Source: Neocallimastix lanati (nom. inval.)
Lineage: Eukaryota; Neocallimastigomycota; Neocallimastigomycetes; Neocallimastigales; Neocallimastigaceae
DNA length: 64,000 nt
Direction of reading: 5' to 3'
Assembly: GCA_016946835.1 (NCBI GenBank)
Contig: JACVTC010000063.1
Span: forward strand, 523,501 to 587,500
Positions 34,951 to 48,248 of this stretch are shown here, one piece after another. The translations under genes were made by a program, and so were the position numbers. The notes beneath the pieces were generated by a model. The model saw nothing but the letters and a program-made list of their open reading frames with translations, had not been told where the DNA came from and did no database searches. Every line of letters starts with the position of its first letter. Positions within the stretch are counted from its first letter, which is position 1.

Positions 34951-35664
34951 TATGTAAATCAATTAATAAATCAATCAATTCTTAATAAATATTAATAAGA
35001 CTCATTGATGATTTTACTCTATATCAGAATTTATTATTTCTTTTGTATTTCATTTTCTCTTATTTATGCTCTTGTGTTACCTATTCAAAATTTGACTATT
35101 AAATAAGGTTTCGTCAACATTTCTTCCATTTCAACTCTATACAAAATATATTGGAATGTACTGTTTCACAATTAAACAATACTATAATATTTTTCTTTAT
35201 TTATTTATACTGTATTTATTTATTTATACTATATTTATTTATTTATACTATATTTATTTATTTATACTATATTTATTTATTTATTTTTACTATTTACTAT
35301 ATTCATTTATTTATTTATAATATATTTATTTATTTATATTTTTAGAAATTAAAAATTTTTCTTTTTTTTTCTTTTTTAATTTTGAATGACTTTGTTAAGG
35401 ATGAAATTATGCTGAAACATTTAGCATTAAAGGTCATGATTTATTTTTTTTTTAAAAAAAGATAAAAATTTTAAAAATAAATAAAATATGAAATATATAT
35501 AATAAAATAAAATAAAATAAAATAAAAAAGGAAAAGCAATTAAAATTATACCACAATTATCATAAACTTCATTATTTTAGGCAATTGGATTATTGGTAAA
35601 CCAATAAGGATATTATTTTAAAAAAAAAAAAAACCTCTTACTTATTAATCTATTATAATAATAA
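34951..35664. other. Spacer with a weak minus-strand coding scrap and a 19-bp repeat
   Basis: The minus strand of 35160-35089 reads TFQYILYRVEMEEMLTKPYL then a stop; the MLTKP end loosely recalls the tail of copia-type polyproteins, but this is not enough to call. At 35195-35335 TATTTATTTATACTATATT recurs about six times. Confidence 0.35.
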
Positions 35665-35850
35665 ATAATAACGAATTAATAATAAATAATAAATAATAAA
35701 TAATAAATAATAAATAATAAATAATAAATAATAAATAATAAATAATAAATAATAAATAATAAATAATAAATAATAAATAATAAATAATAAATAATAAATA
35801 ATAAATAATAAATAATAAATAATAAATAATAAATAATAATAATAAATAAT
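35665..35850. repeat. TAAATAA heptamer array (plus orientation)
   Basis: About 25 nearly perfect AATAAAT heptamers. Confidence 0.85.
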
Positions 35851-38292
35851 ATAATAAATAATTAAAAATTAATAATTAATAATTAATTATAAATATATAA
35901 TATAAAAATTCTTACATTATTACTAAATAATATATTATATAATATTTTATATTATATAGTATATACATAATCAATATAAAAATAATTCTATATACTTTAT
36001 AAATAAGTTAAATGAGACGTAAAATTTGATATATAATAAAATTCAATTATTTTTGTATATAATTATATATATTAATTTTTATATATATTAAAATATCATA
36101 ATTAATATATGAATATATAATAAATAATAAATAAATCCTTAATAAATCTATGGCACTGTATATTTATCATATATAATTTATTATATTTAATTTATGATTT
36201 TATATTATTTAATATATTATAATTAATATTTAATATATATCTAAATATATTTAACAATATATATTTAATATATAGTTACTATTATTTAATTAAATAATAT
36301 ATGAATATATTAGTGTCTAGTATTAGTGTTTATTATATGAATAGATTTAATATTCTTAAAAACTATAATTATAATATTTGAAAATTTTATATATTGATAT
36401 GTTCTAGTCAAAAGGAAAAAAAAACAAATTATTTTTTAAATATATAATATTTATATTTATATTTTACAATTATATTTATATTTATAATAATATTAATATT
36501 TACAATTATATTTTATAATAATATTTATTTAATATATATATTTAATATGTGTTTATTTATATTTTTATATATAAATTTGAATTTTATTTTATTTTATTAA
36601 ATAAATAGATTTATGATTCTATTTATTTTTTCTTTATTTTATTTTAATATTTTATATTTAATAATTATTTCCTTAAACTTTTTTATTTAATTTTTTTTAT
36701 TCGTTTGTTCTTAGTTATTTATCTTTTTTTTATTTTTTTGTTTTGTTTTTAAAAGAATCAAAGTTTATATAATTAATTTTATTTTTTTTTTTTTTCATTG
36801 TTAATCTTTTAAATTATGTCATTTAATATGGGTATTTAAATCAATAAATTAGCTATTCAGTAAATTCAACAAAAAAAAAAAAAAAAAACAAGAAAAATTC
36901 ATAAATAAAAACAAAAACTTTATATAATAAAAAAGAAAGAAAATTTTTATTATATATATTATTTTATAATTTATTCAATCTTTTTTTAATCTTTAGATAC
37001 ATTATAAATTATTTATTCTAAAAAGAAAATCATGTTTTAATATGATAATCTAATAATATATTTATTTATTTATTATTTATTTTTATATATTCAATTATTA
37101 TATATATTTTCCATATTGTTTCTTCATCATCAATGCAATAGATATAAATAAATAAAATACCATTCAATAACAAAAAAAACTAAAAAAAAAAAAAAAAAGA
37201 AATACAAGCAAAAATAAATATCATTTTTGTAACAAAAGAAATAAAAAATAGAAAAATAAAAAAAATCATACCAATTGTAATCGTATGTGTATATATTATA
37301 TATCACTATCATAATATTTTTTTTAAATATATATATCATTTTTTTATTTCAATAAAGACAAAAAAGAGTAATACAAACAAATAATAATAATAAGTGTTAA
37401 CCTATGTAGACTCGATTGAAAGAAGAAATAAACCAAAATAATAATAATAATAATAATAATTTAAAATATATCAAAGAAAATTAATAGACAATAATACCAA
37501 AAAATAAAAAAGGTCTTATTTCCTTTGAACTAACATAAATATATAAAAAAATTTTTGTTTTAAATATAAGATAAAACATAAATAAACTATTAGAAAATAT
37601 AGTTTTGTTCTTTACTTAATAAAATATAATATTTTTTTCATTAAAAAAAAAGAAGAAAACAATTTATAATTACCAAAAATAGGCAAAATAACTATTCTTT
37701 AAAAGGAAATCTCATTATGTCAATATTAAGTAACAAAAGAAAAAATTAAGAATAATCTACTAAGAAGACGAAAATAAAAAAAAATACAAAAAAAAACTTT
37801 TTATAAATATTATAAAAAAATATATTTATACAATATCTAAATAATAGAGCATAGTTATAGTAATTTTCATATATATATTTATATTTTTTGAGATAAATAT
37901 AAACATTAATAATAGTAATAATAATAAAAAGTACTTTGCTAGAAAAATAATTTTTAGTTAAAAGAAATATAAAAAAAATATAAAATATACAATATATATA
38001 TATATGTATTTTTAAAAAAAAATACCTGTTATTACATAAATATTAAATACCGTAATTTATGATTAAAAATATCAGAAAAAAGTTTAATAAAAAATAGGTA
38101 TATTATTTTTTCAAAAAAGAACTTTTTTTAATTTTTTTTACAATAAAAAATTATTAGTTAATGCCATAAATATATATATTTTTTTCTTTTAAAAAAAAAA
38201 AAAGAAAAAAAAAAATATAGTTTTTCATAAATAAATAATTAAAAGAAAAAAGAGTTTAATAAAATTAATAATAATATAATTATTAAAAAAAG
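35851..38292. other. Long A+T-rich spacer
   Basis: No supported gene. It should include the promoter, and perhaps a signal-peptide exon, of the membrane-protein gene at 38293, but I could not identify either. Confidence 0.4.
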
Positions 38293-40237
38293 ATGGCAAA
38301 TTCTAATATTAACGAAAAGTTTGTCGATACTGACGGGAAACTCATTTTTTATCCAAATGATCCATTATATGTAAAATATTTAATTGGAAATGTAGGGTCA
38401 AAAAATATAGATGAATGTAAAAATATTTGTAATAATAATAAAGAATGTATATTTGTTCAATTTAATAAGCAAATGAGAGAATGTAATTATTATAGATTAT
38501 TACCAAGTAGTAATTTATTTCAATGGAAATATGGTAATAATATAGTATTTAGTTATAGTTTACCTATTAATACCACCAATGTAAATCCAATAAAATCCCT
38601 TTGTAGTCCTATAGAGTGTAATGAACAATGCAAATTAGATGAAAATTGTTTATATACAATTTCTACTTTTGATGGTGGTAATGGAAGAGATCCAGATAAA
38701 AAAGATATTTGTAGTCGTTTTGATGCTATTATAGATGAAAATTATGTAATTTCTTATTATAAAGAAGTCGCAGAAAAAGTAAGTTTATAAGAAAAAAATA
38801 TATATATAATAATTAATAAATGTTAAAAAAAAAAAATAATAATAATAATAAAAAAATAAAATAAATACATATATATAATTAGTAGTATTATTATCATTAT
38901 TTTATAATAAAAATAAAAAAAAAAAAATTTGTTAATAATTTACTTTTTTTTTTTTATTATTTTAATTATTATTTTTATTATATATATTTTTCAAATATAT
39001 ATTTTTTTAATCAAAAAAAAAAAAAAAGTTAAATATACCTTTATTTTCACAAATTAATAATACCTTTTCACAAGAAAATCAAAATATAAATGATGTAGAA
39101 GCAACAGATCCTTACTATAAAGATGAAAACCCATATAATATATCCAGTACCCTTTTATATGGTTTAACTATCATAGTTTTGGTTTTGGTAGCAATTATTT
39201 TATTTATATGTAAAAGAAGAAGTGATAATGAAAAAATGTTATTATATACCATAAGTAATATGACTGGAAATTCTCAATCAAGATCACGATCAAAATCTAG
39301 TCCAAGTGAATGTTTAAGTTATAATAATACTAATTTAAGTGGTTCTATATTTCAAAATAATTTTAATGGTTCAAGTATTACAATTAATCCAGATAATTTC
39401 GACAATTCAAAATATGGTAAAAGTAGTAATAATCGTAGTAGTTCCAATCTAAAAAAATCATATAGAAAAAGTGCAAGTTCAAGGGCACCTTCAGTACATT
39501 CTATATCCACCCTTTGTACCACCACTAGTAATAATAATACCATCAATTTATTAAGTAATAATAGTTCCATAAATGGTCAAGTAGATTCTTCTATAAATGA
39601 TAAAAGTGTACATATTCCTCCATTAACTACGAAGAAAAATTCTACTTATAATTATTCAATAAAAACATTATCAACGAAAGATCCATCGTTAACTGGCCTT
39701 TCCCAAAATATAAAAACTTTATTTGCTAATTCATATTCAGGTGATAATAGTTCAATTCATGAAAATTTCGGATATAGCACTAGTAATAATCATTCCTCCT
39801 ATTCAGGAAAATCTACTAAAGATTTTCCATATGAAAAATTAATTAATAAAGATAGTGGTGGTATATCCAATTCAAATGTAAAAAATAAGTATAATCAACA
39901 TAAAAAGCAATCTTCCTCTATATCCATTAACATACCGAAGGTAGCTTCATCTTCCTCAATAAGTATATCCCCTAAAAATACCAAAAATATCACCTCTCCT
40001 CAACAACCAAAAATTGTTAAATTGAAAAAACCTGTTCATACTAAACAAATTTCTATCTCAAGAAGTGTCTATTCTGAACCTATCGTACCATTTAATAAAA
40101 CCACCAATTCTGAAATATCCATTAAAAATGATGATCTAGAGAATATAGGAAATTTATATATTGATTCGCAGGAACCCATAACCATTAATACCAAAATTAA
40201 TAATAATAATAATTCCTCCATATTTAAATATAATTAA
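38293..40237 (+). CDS. Single-pass membrane protein with PAN-like Cys domain, two exons, about 564 aa
   Basis: Exon 1 (38293-38778) and exon 2 (39029-40237) join in phase across a 250-bp intron (GTAAGT...AAAG). Residues about 35-70 form a PAN/Apple-like Cys pattern (C42, C46, C52, C64: DECKNIC...ECIFVQF...REC). A second Cys group follows (C104, C109, C113, C119, C140). Residues about 203-223 (LLYGLTIIVLVLVAIILFIC) are a strong membrane helix closed by KRR, so the N-terminal part should be outside. The remaining 340 residues are a Ser/Asn-rich basic tail with many possible phosphorylation sites. PAN domains bind proteins or carbohydrates, so a cell-surface sensor or adhesin is plausible. Odd: the ATG at 38293 gives no signal peptide and directly follows an AAAAG acceptor-like site, so an upstream exon is likely. 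Confidence 0.8.
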
Positions 40238-40690
40238 TTTTAATAATTTTAATAAAAAAAAAAAAAAAAAAATTCATAAATAAAATTAAATATAATTAAA
40301 TAAAAATAATTAACTATTGTAGAAAATAATTAATGATAAATTAATAATAATATTAATCATTTTATATTCAAAAAAAAAAAAAAAAAAAAAAATAGACAAA
40401 ATCAATTATTTCATCCTATTTAAGAATTTTAAAATAATAGTAATAAAATAAATAAATTAAATTAAAATTAAAATTAATTATAAGAATTCTTTTTTTTTTT
40501 TTTTTGTTTTGTTTTGTTTTGTTTTTGTTTTGTTTTTGTTTTGTTTTGTGTTTTGTTTTTTGTTTTTTAAATTATTTTTATAATAGTATTAAACAAATAA
40601 TGTTAGTTAATAATATTAATATTAATAATAGTCGCATTGTGATTCCATTATTAATGGATACAAAAAATTAATGATATTAAATAAAATAAA

Positions 40691-40735
<45 letters not shown>

Positions 40736-40767
40736 AAATGGTTTTTCATTTTAATTTTATATTTTAA

Positions 40768-40860
<93 letters not shown>

Positions 40861-41234
40861 CTTAATGAATTTTTTATTAATAACTAGTTATGAATTTTAT
40901 AATATCCATTTGTACCCACCAACAAAAAAAAAAAAAAAAAATTAGATAAAAGAAAGAAAAGATGAAAGCAAATTGATTATAAAATATGAAAATATTGTAA
41001 TGATGATTGATTGATATCACAAAATAATAAAAAATTAAATAGAAAAAGAGTTAAATATTCACAGAAAGCTAAAACACTTAAGGATTTATCTTTATGAACA
41101 GAAAATAAATATTATATTTAAAAAGAAAAAAAAAATTAGAAGATAATAACATTTTAAATTCAATCCTTAATTAACTATGAAATTATTCGAGAATGTAAAA
41201 ATGGAAAATATCAAAAAAAAAAAAAAAAAAAAAA

Positions 41235-41297
<63 letters not shown>

Positions 41298-41489
41298 TAT
41301 TGTTGTAAGAATTATAATATATAAAATAAGGTATAATAACAAAAATTATGAGATTAATCGATTGGGCCAAGTAAAATAGAGAAATGTGTCTTAATAAACT
41401 TGGTCGTGAAAATATGGATTGTTATAAGAAAACATTTATAATTAGATATAACAAAAAAAAAAATATATATATATAAAATTCACCAATAT

Positions 41490-41533
<44 letters not shown>

Positions 41534-43044
41534 ATAATGAATTATCCTTTTAGATCCTTAAAAAGTATTAAATTATTAAAGCAATAAACATTTACAATAA
41601 ACATTTATAATTAGATATAACAAAAAATATATATATATATATACATGCTAATATTTAAAAAAAAAAAAAGAAAAAAATCAGTTAACATTATTAATAATAT
41701 TAATAATATTGAAAATTGTAACTATAATATATAATTATATAAATATAATATTAATTAATATATTAAACTTTAAAATTAATAATTATATTTATTTTGAATA
41801 TAAATAAAAATATTTATCCACTTTAATTATCCACTATTTTGAAATATTTTTATTTATATTCAAAATAAATATAATTATTAAGTTTTATTACACACGTGTC
41901 ATACAAAATTTATTATTCATAAATAGATAATTATTTAGTTATAAATTTTCCATAGAAAAATATATAGATACATAATTATATACAATAATATACCTTTTTT
42001 TTTTTTTTTTTTTTTTTTTCTATAGTAATAATAAAAATGTTATTAGATTTAAGTAGGTAATACAATTAATTATTATTTTTACTGAAAGTTTATAATTTTA
42101 TATATATATATATATATATAGAAATTATATAAATTATTTTACAACTATTTATTAATTATTTCTATTTTTATTTATATAAAAAACTATATTAATCATTTAA
42201 TAAATTAAAATGATATTTAATAATTTTTACTTTTACTAATTTTAATCTATATAATTATATATTTTATAAAAATTTAAAGTTATAAATAGTATAATTTTGT
42301 GTTAATAATTATTATTTATTAATTATATAAACTAAAAAAAAAAAAAAAAAATAGAAATGGATCTAGAGAATTTTTTCTTCTTTTTTTTTCTTAAAAATTC
42401 AATTTATTATCTAATTATAGATGTTTATATATATATATATATTTTTTTTCATTTCATATAGCTTTAATTTATTGTTTATTATTATTATAACTTCTTAATA
42501 AAATAAAGAAATTTTTAAATTTAAAATTCATAAAATAAAATGATAATAATAATAATAAGAAGAAGAAGAAGAAAACAATAATAATAATAAATTGGTTTTT
42601 ACACAATAGATTATGTTATATTTTTTTTAAAAAAATATATATATATATATTGAAATAGAACGATAAATTTACTAAATAATAATGATGATAATACTGATAT
42701 AAGTTTTTTTTTTTTTTGTATTATTAATATATATATTTTTTTAAAAATTCTGTTATTTAATAATTCAGAATGACTATAATTATAATTAGTAGAAATTATT
42801 TTATTAAAACTTTTATATTTTTTTAAGTTTAAAAGCTAAACCAGTTAAAATTTATTATTCTTTTTTTATTTATTTATTTAATTATTTTTTTTTTTCTTTA
42901 TTTAATTAACAAAAAATAACTTTTACTAGAAAGAAATAGAAAAAAAATTTTAATATATATCATTTTCACTTTATTATAATTTAAAATTTTATTTTTATAT
43001 TATTTGGAAAAAAATAAAAATAAAAATAAAAATAAAAATAAAAA

Positions 43045-43079
<35 letters not shown>

Positions 43080-43609
43080 AAAAATTTTCTTTTTTCTTTC
43101 TTTCTTTCCTTTCTTTTTTTTTTTTTTTTTTATTTTTTTATTTTTTTATTCATCGAGTTTATCTTGAAAAGAAATTCCTTAAAAAAATTCATTTATAATT
43201 AATTAAGATGAATAAAAAAAATTTACAATGATTGAATGTTCAAAAAAAAAAAAAAAAAAAAACTTAGTATAAATACAGATGAAAAATATCTTTATTTTTT
43301 TTTTTTTTTATTTTCTTTTTTTTTTTTTAAAAAAAAAATTATCTATTTAAATATTAATGTATTATATTATTGTTACATTAATTCATAACGATTATTTAAA
43401 TAATATAACAAAAAAAAAATTATTTAATTCATAATAATAATACGAAAATAATATTAATACCAAAGAAAAGAAAAAAAATTATATAGATATAAATTAAAAA
43501 AAAAAAAAAAAAATTATAATAATAATATGCAATATTAATTTTAAATAAATTATAAAATATACATACGTACACACATACATTATAAATAAATAAATAAAAA
43601 TAAAAAAAA
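40238..43609. other. Long A+T-rich spacer with microsatellites
   Basis: Contains GTTTT repeats (40505-40565), (ATT)n at 40770-40853 and (AAT)n at 41235-41295. A small ATG-started frame of 23 codons (40600-40671, MLVNNININNSRIVIPLLMD) and a minus-strand open patch at about 41100-40980 are not supported well enough to call. A G+C-richer patch at 41355-41435 shows no gene. Confidence 0.4.
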
Positions 43610-45553
43610 ATGTCATTTTACTTTTATGATACTCCTTATAAAAAGAATTTCCATTCTTTTTTAAATAATTCCATTCTAAATAGTCCCAACTATGGAAATG
43701 GTTATGATCGTAAATATAATGATGGTTATCGATATGGAAATTTCGGAAATATCAATCAAAAGAACCCTATGACTTCTTCTCCTACCTCTCTTTTCAAATA
43801 TACTTTCTTTCATCCAAACGAAGCAAATAAGTTAAGTAAGACATTGCTTCTTAGAAATAATGAAAATAGCAGTAAAAATGATTATCATTTTTCCGGTCAT
43901 CCTCTCTTTTCCTACTATAATCCTTTACCTTACCAAAATAACTTTTCCAATAACTACAGTTATGACTCCCTTCTCCATTACGGAAATGGCAATAATGATT
44001 TTTCAAATTCTTTTTCTAATCTATTAAATTTAAAAAAAATTAACAGCACAAATACTAATAATAAAAATACCAATAATAAAAATACCAATAATAAAAATAC
44101 CAATAATAAAAATACCAATAATAAAAATACTAATAATAAAAATACTAATAATAATAATAATAATAATAAAAATAAAAGTAATAATCAAACCATCACCTTT
44201 TCCTATTCCCCTGTAGCATCTCCGATAACTACTCTTCAAAAATCTTCTTGTCAAAAAAATAATACTAACCAAAATAAAATTTCTAATAATAAATCTTTAT
44301 CATCAAAGTCTTCTACCACTACCTCGCCAAAAACCTCTACTTCAGTACCTTCTTCTCCAAAGTCTTCTTCTACTCCTTCTCTAAAAACTAATACTTTAGT
44401 AGTGCCTCCCTCCCAAAAATCTTTAATTCAAAATTTAACATCAAAATTAACACCAAATCCTAAAAATTTACGCTCGAAATTTTCTCAAAATTCATATTTA
44501 AAACAAAATTTACCTGCCACAAATTCAACTTCCGAATCAAACCATCCAGAACCATTCGTATCATCACAACATCTTTTATTACCAAATAAAAGATCACCTT
44601 CTGAACAGGTGATGCCAACTGACCTAATAAATTCATCTCCAAAATCATTCTTAAAACAATTCTCAACCCCTAATGTAATTACACCTACTTCACTAAATAC
44701 CTTCTTCCCTCAAAAATCTCTTCCAAAATCATATAGAAACGTTAACAACTTTAATTTCAATGATAAGGATCCTTATCGCCAATATAATGATATCAGTACC
44801 TTCAACAAAAACAACGATAGTACTAAAAATATTATCATTAATAATAATAATGATAATATAAATAATAATAACGGTAATAAAAATATTATCATTAATAATA
44901 ATGATGATGATATAAATAATAATAACGGTAATAAAAATATTATCATTAATAATAATGATAATGATGCTATAAATAATACTGAAAATGTACCCATTTCACC
45001 TATTTCTGCTAACACTGAGACTCAGGAAAATCCAATAATGAAAAAGCCTTATTCTTCTTCTTTTTCTTCTTCTCATCCTTATCTTAACACTAATTCAATG
45101 ATAGGTTTCCGTCCAAAAAGTGATCTCTATGAAGATGATAAAGCTTTCTATATTCATTTAGATTTACCTGGAATGGCTAGAGATCAAATTCATATAGAAT
45201 TATTAGAGATACATGGGGATCGTACTTTATATATTTCAGGAGTAAAACAATTTTATCAAAATCCTTCTTCTTCTACCTTATCAACATCCTCATCCTCATC
45301 ATCTTTATCCACATCACTATCACCATCACCATCTTCTATACCTTCTAATTCTTCAAGATTTTATCCTAATGGTGAAAATTTAAAAATTAGTAAATTAGGA
45401 TGTGAATTCGGTAAATTCTTCCGTTCTTTCAGTATTCCAGAATCGACGAATCTCGAAAAAATTGAAGCCCGAATGGAAAATGGTGCCCTAGAAGTCATTC
45501 TTCCTAAAATGGAACTTCCAAAACATGAACGTCGTATTATTGAAGTTAAATAA
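43610..45553 (+). CDS. HSP20 protein with very long N-terminal extension (647 aa)
   Basis: The C-terminal 148 residues are an alpha-crystallin domain beginning FRPKSDLYEDDKAFYIHLDL at about residue 500. They include the ARMENGALEV signature (A-x-x-x-N-G-x-L type) and a C-terminal I-x-V motif (IIEVK) used for oligomer contacts. The start MSFYFYDTPY matches the N-terminal signature of the other HSP20s in the cluster. Two features are odd. About 500 residues of Asn/Ser/Thr/Pro-rich sequence precede the domain, with KNTNN repeats at 44051-44150 and NGNKNIIINN repeats at 44830-44960, against 50-130 residues in its neighbours. A Ser-rich insert of about 35 residues (about 552-588) also sits in the middle of the domain. 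It may work as an ATP-independent holdase with a disordered tether. Intronless. Confidence 0.85.
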   Translation: MSFYFYDTPYKKNFHSFLNNSILNSPNYGNGYDRKYNDGYRYGNFGNINQKNPMTSSPTSLFKYTFFHPNEANKLSKTLLLRNNENSSKNDYHFSGHPLFSYYNPLPYQNNFSNNYSYDSLLHYGNGNNDFSNSFSNLLNLKKINSTNTNNKNTNNKNTNNKNTNNKNTNNKNTNNKNTNNNNNNNKNKSNNQTITFSYSPVASPITTLQKSSCQKNNTNQNKISNNKSLSSKSSTTTSPKTSTSVPSSPKSSSTPSLKTNTLVVPPSQKSLIQNLTSKLTPNPKNLRSKFSQNSYLKQNLPATNSTSESNHPEPFVSSQHLLLPNKRSPSEQVMPTDLINSSPKSFLKQFSTPNVITPTSLNTFFPQKSLPKSYRNVNNFNFNDKDPYRQYNDISTFNKNNDSTKNIIINNNNDNINNNNGNKNIIINNNDDDINNNNGNKNIIINNNDNDAINNTENVPISPISANTETQENPIMKKPYSSSFSSSHPYLNTNSMIGFRPKSDLYEDDKAFYIHLDLPGMARDQIHIELLEIHGDRTLYISGVKQFYQNPSSSTLSTSSSSSSLSTSLSPSPSSIPSNSSRFYPNGENLKISKLGCEFGKFFRSFSIPESTNLEKIEARMENGALEVILPKMELPKHERRIIEVK

Positions 45554-45658
45554 TAAATAAATAAATATAAAAAAAGGGAAAATAAAAATAAAATATAAAA
45601 AAATAAAAATAAAAAGAATTGCATCATTCATATATATTTTTAAAAATAATATTGATAA

Positions 45659-45703
<45 letters not shown>

Positions 45704-46750
45704 ATATATATTTAGATATATAATATACCATTCTTAATTTTATTATAAAAAAAATTTTATATATATTAAATACTATAGTAATTAATATAATATATATATA
45801 TATATATTTAATTATTTTATTTTAATAAATATACCCTTAATCACATTTTACTTTTTTTATTATTAATTAATTTAATAAATTCTTATCTTATTTTTCTTTT
45901 TTTTTAAATAATAATATAATTACTAATTGATAAAAAAAAATAAATAAATAAATAAATAAAATTTAGTAATACAATTATTTAATAATTAATAGCTCTTAGT
46001 TTAAAAAAAAAAAAGTATTGTAAATAATTCAAAAAATAATTCAAAAAATAAAAAAATATATATATGTATATATAATTTAATTATATAAATTTTTAATATT
46101 AAAAAAAGGTATATATAAAATATAAAAATAAATAACATATAAAAAAAATTAAAAATAATATTATAAATTTATTATTTTATATTTTTTTATATATTAATTT
46201 TTTTATATATTTTTATTATTTTAAATTTTTTTTTTTTTTTTTTGTAACTTCAGAAATTGATTAAATTATGAAATATTAAAGTATTTATTTTTTATTTTTA
46301 TGTAATAAATTTCTTAAAATAAAATAAAATAAAATAAAATAAAATAAAATAAAATAAAATAAAATAAAATAAAATAAAATAAAATAAAATAAAATAAAAT
46401 AAAATAAAATAAAATAAAATAAAATAAAATAAAAATTATATATATATAAAACTATACTATGCATTCAAAGTATAAAATATTTATTATGATTTATTATGAT
46501 TTAATAATAATTTATGAGTTATTTATCATAAAATTTAATTTTAAAAAATTTATTGCTTAGCTAATGATATGAATTGTTGGAAAATTGTGGAGGATATTTC
46601 AATTAATAAAGTGTTTATTTTATTTTTAATGATTATATTAATGATGTAATAATTAAATATTTAATTATTAATTATATTTTTTAATAATTTTCAGTTAAAA
46701 ATTTTATGTATTTCTTTTTCTTTAAATAATAATAATAATAATAAATAATA

Positions 46751-46814
<64 letters not shown>

Positions 46815-46846
46815 TAATAATAATAATAAATAAATAAATAAATATA

Positions 46847-46877
<31 letters not shown>

Positions 46878-47624
46878 TAAATAAATAATTAATTAATTAA
46901 TTAATAATTAAAGGAATTTATTTATTTATTGTAAAACAATTTATCGAGGAAAGTCACGAATTTTCGTCTAAAGAATAAACAATCATTTTATATTAACTAT
47001 ATAAATTATTTAATGTGAATAAAAAAACTATTTCCATGAGAATGATAAACCTAATGATTTATATTTAATTATGCATTAACATAAATAACGCTAATTTACA
47101 TTTTAAGTTTATAAATATAAAGTATAAATATTTTTCTATTATTTAATTATAAACCTAAATTATAATGTTTATTTATTTATATTATTTAATACTTTAATAA
47201 TAATAATAATAGCAATAATAATATTTATAATAATAATAAACAATTCACAACACAAAAATAAATCATATAAAAAAAATTTTTTTTTTAGATAATTTTTATA
47301 ATAATTGTTTTATTCATTAATATTTATATTGTTGTATTGGTAATATATTATTATTTATATCTATATATTATTTATGTTTACAATTTTAAAAAAAAAAAAT
47401 AAAATGAAATAAAATAAAAAATTATACTCTAAATTAATAAAATTATAATAAATTAAGAAATTAATAGATAACGATGTATATATATTTAAATGTATTTATT
47501 ATATATTTATATTTTATAAGTATATAATATGTATTTTATAATCATTTATTTTTATTTTTTTTAAAATAAAAATAACTAATTATATTCTTTTTTTTTTTTT
47601 TTTTTTTATTAATCACTTATTTAT
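45554..47624. other. A+T-rich spacer with AAAAT array
   Basis: A (AAAAT)n array of about 24 units at 46317-46434 is the complement of the TTTTA satellite core, without its spacers. (AAT)n/(AAAT)n lies at 46727-46890. Two short richer patches (46555-46650, reading MNCWKIVEDISINK; 46931-46975, reading FIEESHEFSSKE) are not supported as genes. Confidence 0.45.
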
Positions 47625-48248
47625 TTATTGAACTTGAATAGTACGACGCTGAATCTTTGGAGCTTCGGCTTTTGGAATGATTACTTGTAATGATCCATTC
47701 TCCATTTTAGCTTCAATCTTATTAAGATCCGCTGTTTCTGGAATACTAAATGATCGAGAGAATTTACCATATTCACATTCCATTTTACTAATCTTCATAT
47801 TACTAGCTTTCTTATATTTATTTTCTCTTTCTCCTGAAATAATTAAAATATTATCTTCTGATAATTCCATATGAATCTCTTCTTTTGTCATTCCAGGTAA
47901 ATCTAATTGAATATAATAATTTTTATCATCTTCACAAAGATTATTCTTTGGACGGAAATCAACTAACTTATAAACATCCTTATCGAATGCTTGAGATGAT
48001 TGTCTTTTAGTCGCATTGACATTTGATTTTGGAGTTGACTTTGGGTTACCAGAAGGCTTAGTAGCTTGTTGACTTGGATGATAAGCATAGGGAGGATAAC
48101 CAAAGAAATAAGGATAACCAGAAACTAAAGGATGGTTATAATGATTATAGTAATCACTATCATCACTTTTGTTATCATCTAAAACTGAATTATTTAATAT
48201 TGAACGTTCGCTTTCCTTAATTGGATCGTTTAAGAAGAATAAAGACAT
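47625..48248 (-). CDS. HSP20, 207-residue type (copy B)
   Basis: Small heat-shock protein. The N-terminal signature MSLFFLNDPIKESERS is followed by an acidic then Tyr/Pro/Gly-rich arm (YPYFFGYPPYAYHP) and a flexible linker. The alpha-crystallin domain spans about 98-193 (VDFRPKNNLCEDDKNYYIQL through KMENGSLQVIIPK), and the tail ends RRTIQVQ, giving the I-x-V docking motif (I204, V206). Members of this family form oligomers that hold unfolding proteins until HSP70/HSP104 refold them. It differs from copies F and G at a few residues only (for example STPKSNVNAT in the linker and AEAPKIQ at the end). It is divergent with gene C and shares its 877-bp intergenic region. Confidence 0.93.
   Translation of the reverse strand: MSLFFLNDPIKESERSILNNSVLDDNKSDDSDYYNHYNHPLVSGYPYFFGYPPYAYHPSQQATKPSGNPKSTPKSNVNATKRQSSQAFDKDVYKLVDFRPKNNLCEDDKNYYIQLDLPGMTKEEIHMELSEDNILIISGERENKYKKASNMKISKMECEYGKFSRSFSIPETADLNKIEAKMENGSLQVIIPKAEAPKIQRRTIQVQ

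Noticed and set aside
35089-35160. Copia-type polyprotein remnant (MLTKP motif)
   Set aside because: One short motif in a 23-codon frame is not enough in A/T-rich sequence.
35384-35440. C/D-box snoRNA suggested by GATGAAAT and CTGA motifs
   Set aside because: Box spacing and a terminal stem do not fit, and such motifs are common by chance.
37130-37339. Phe/Tyr-rich 69-codon minus-strand frame as a membrane protein
   Set aside because: Composed mainly of A/T homopolymer codons, with no normal-composition core or splice context.
40600-40671. 23-codon plus-strand frame with an ATG
   Set aside because: Slightly better composition than its flanks but too short, with no recognisable partner exon.
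43004-43198. Lys/Asn-rich frame upstream of the long HSP20 gene
   Set aside because: It arises from AAAAAT repeats and A and T homopolymers, with no conserved content.
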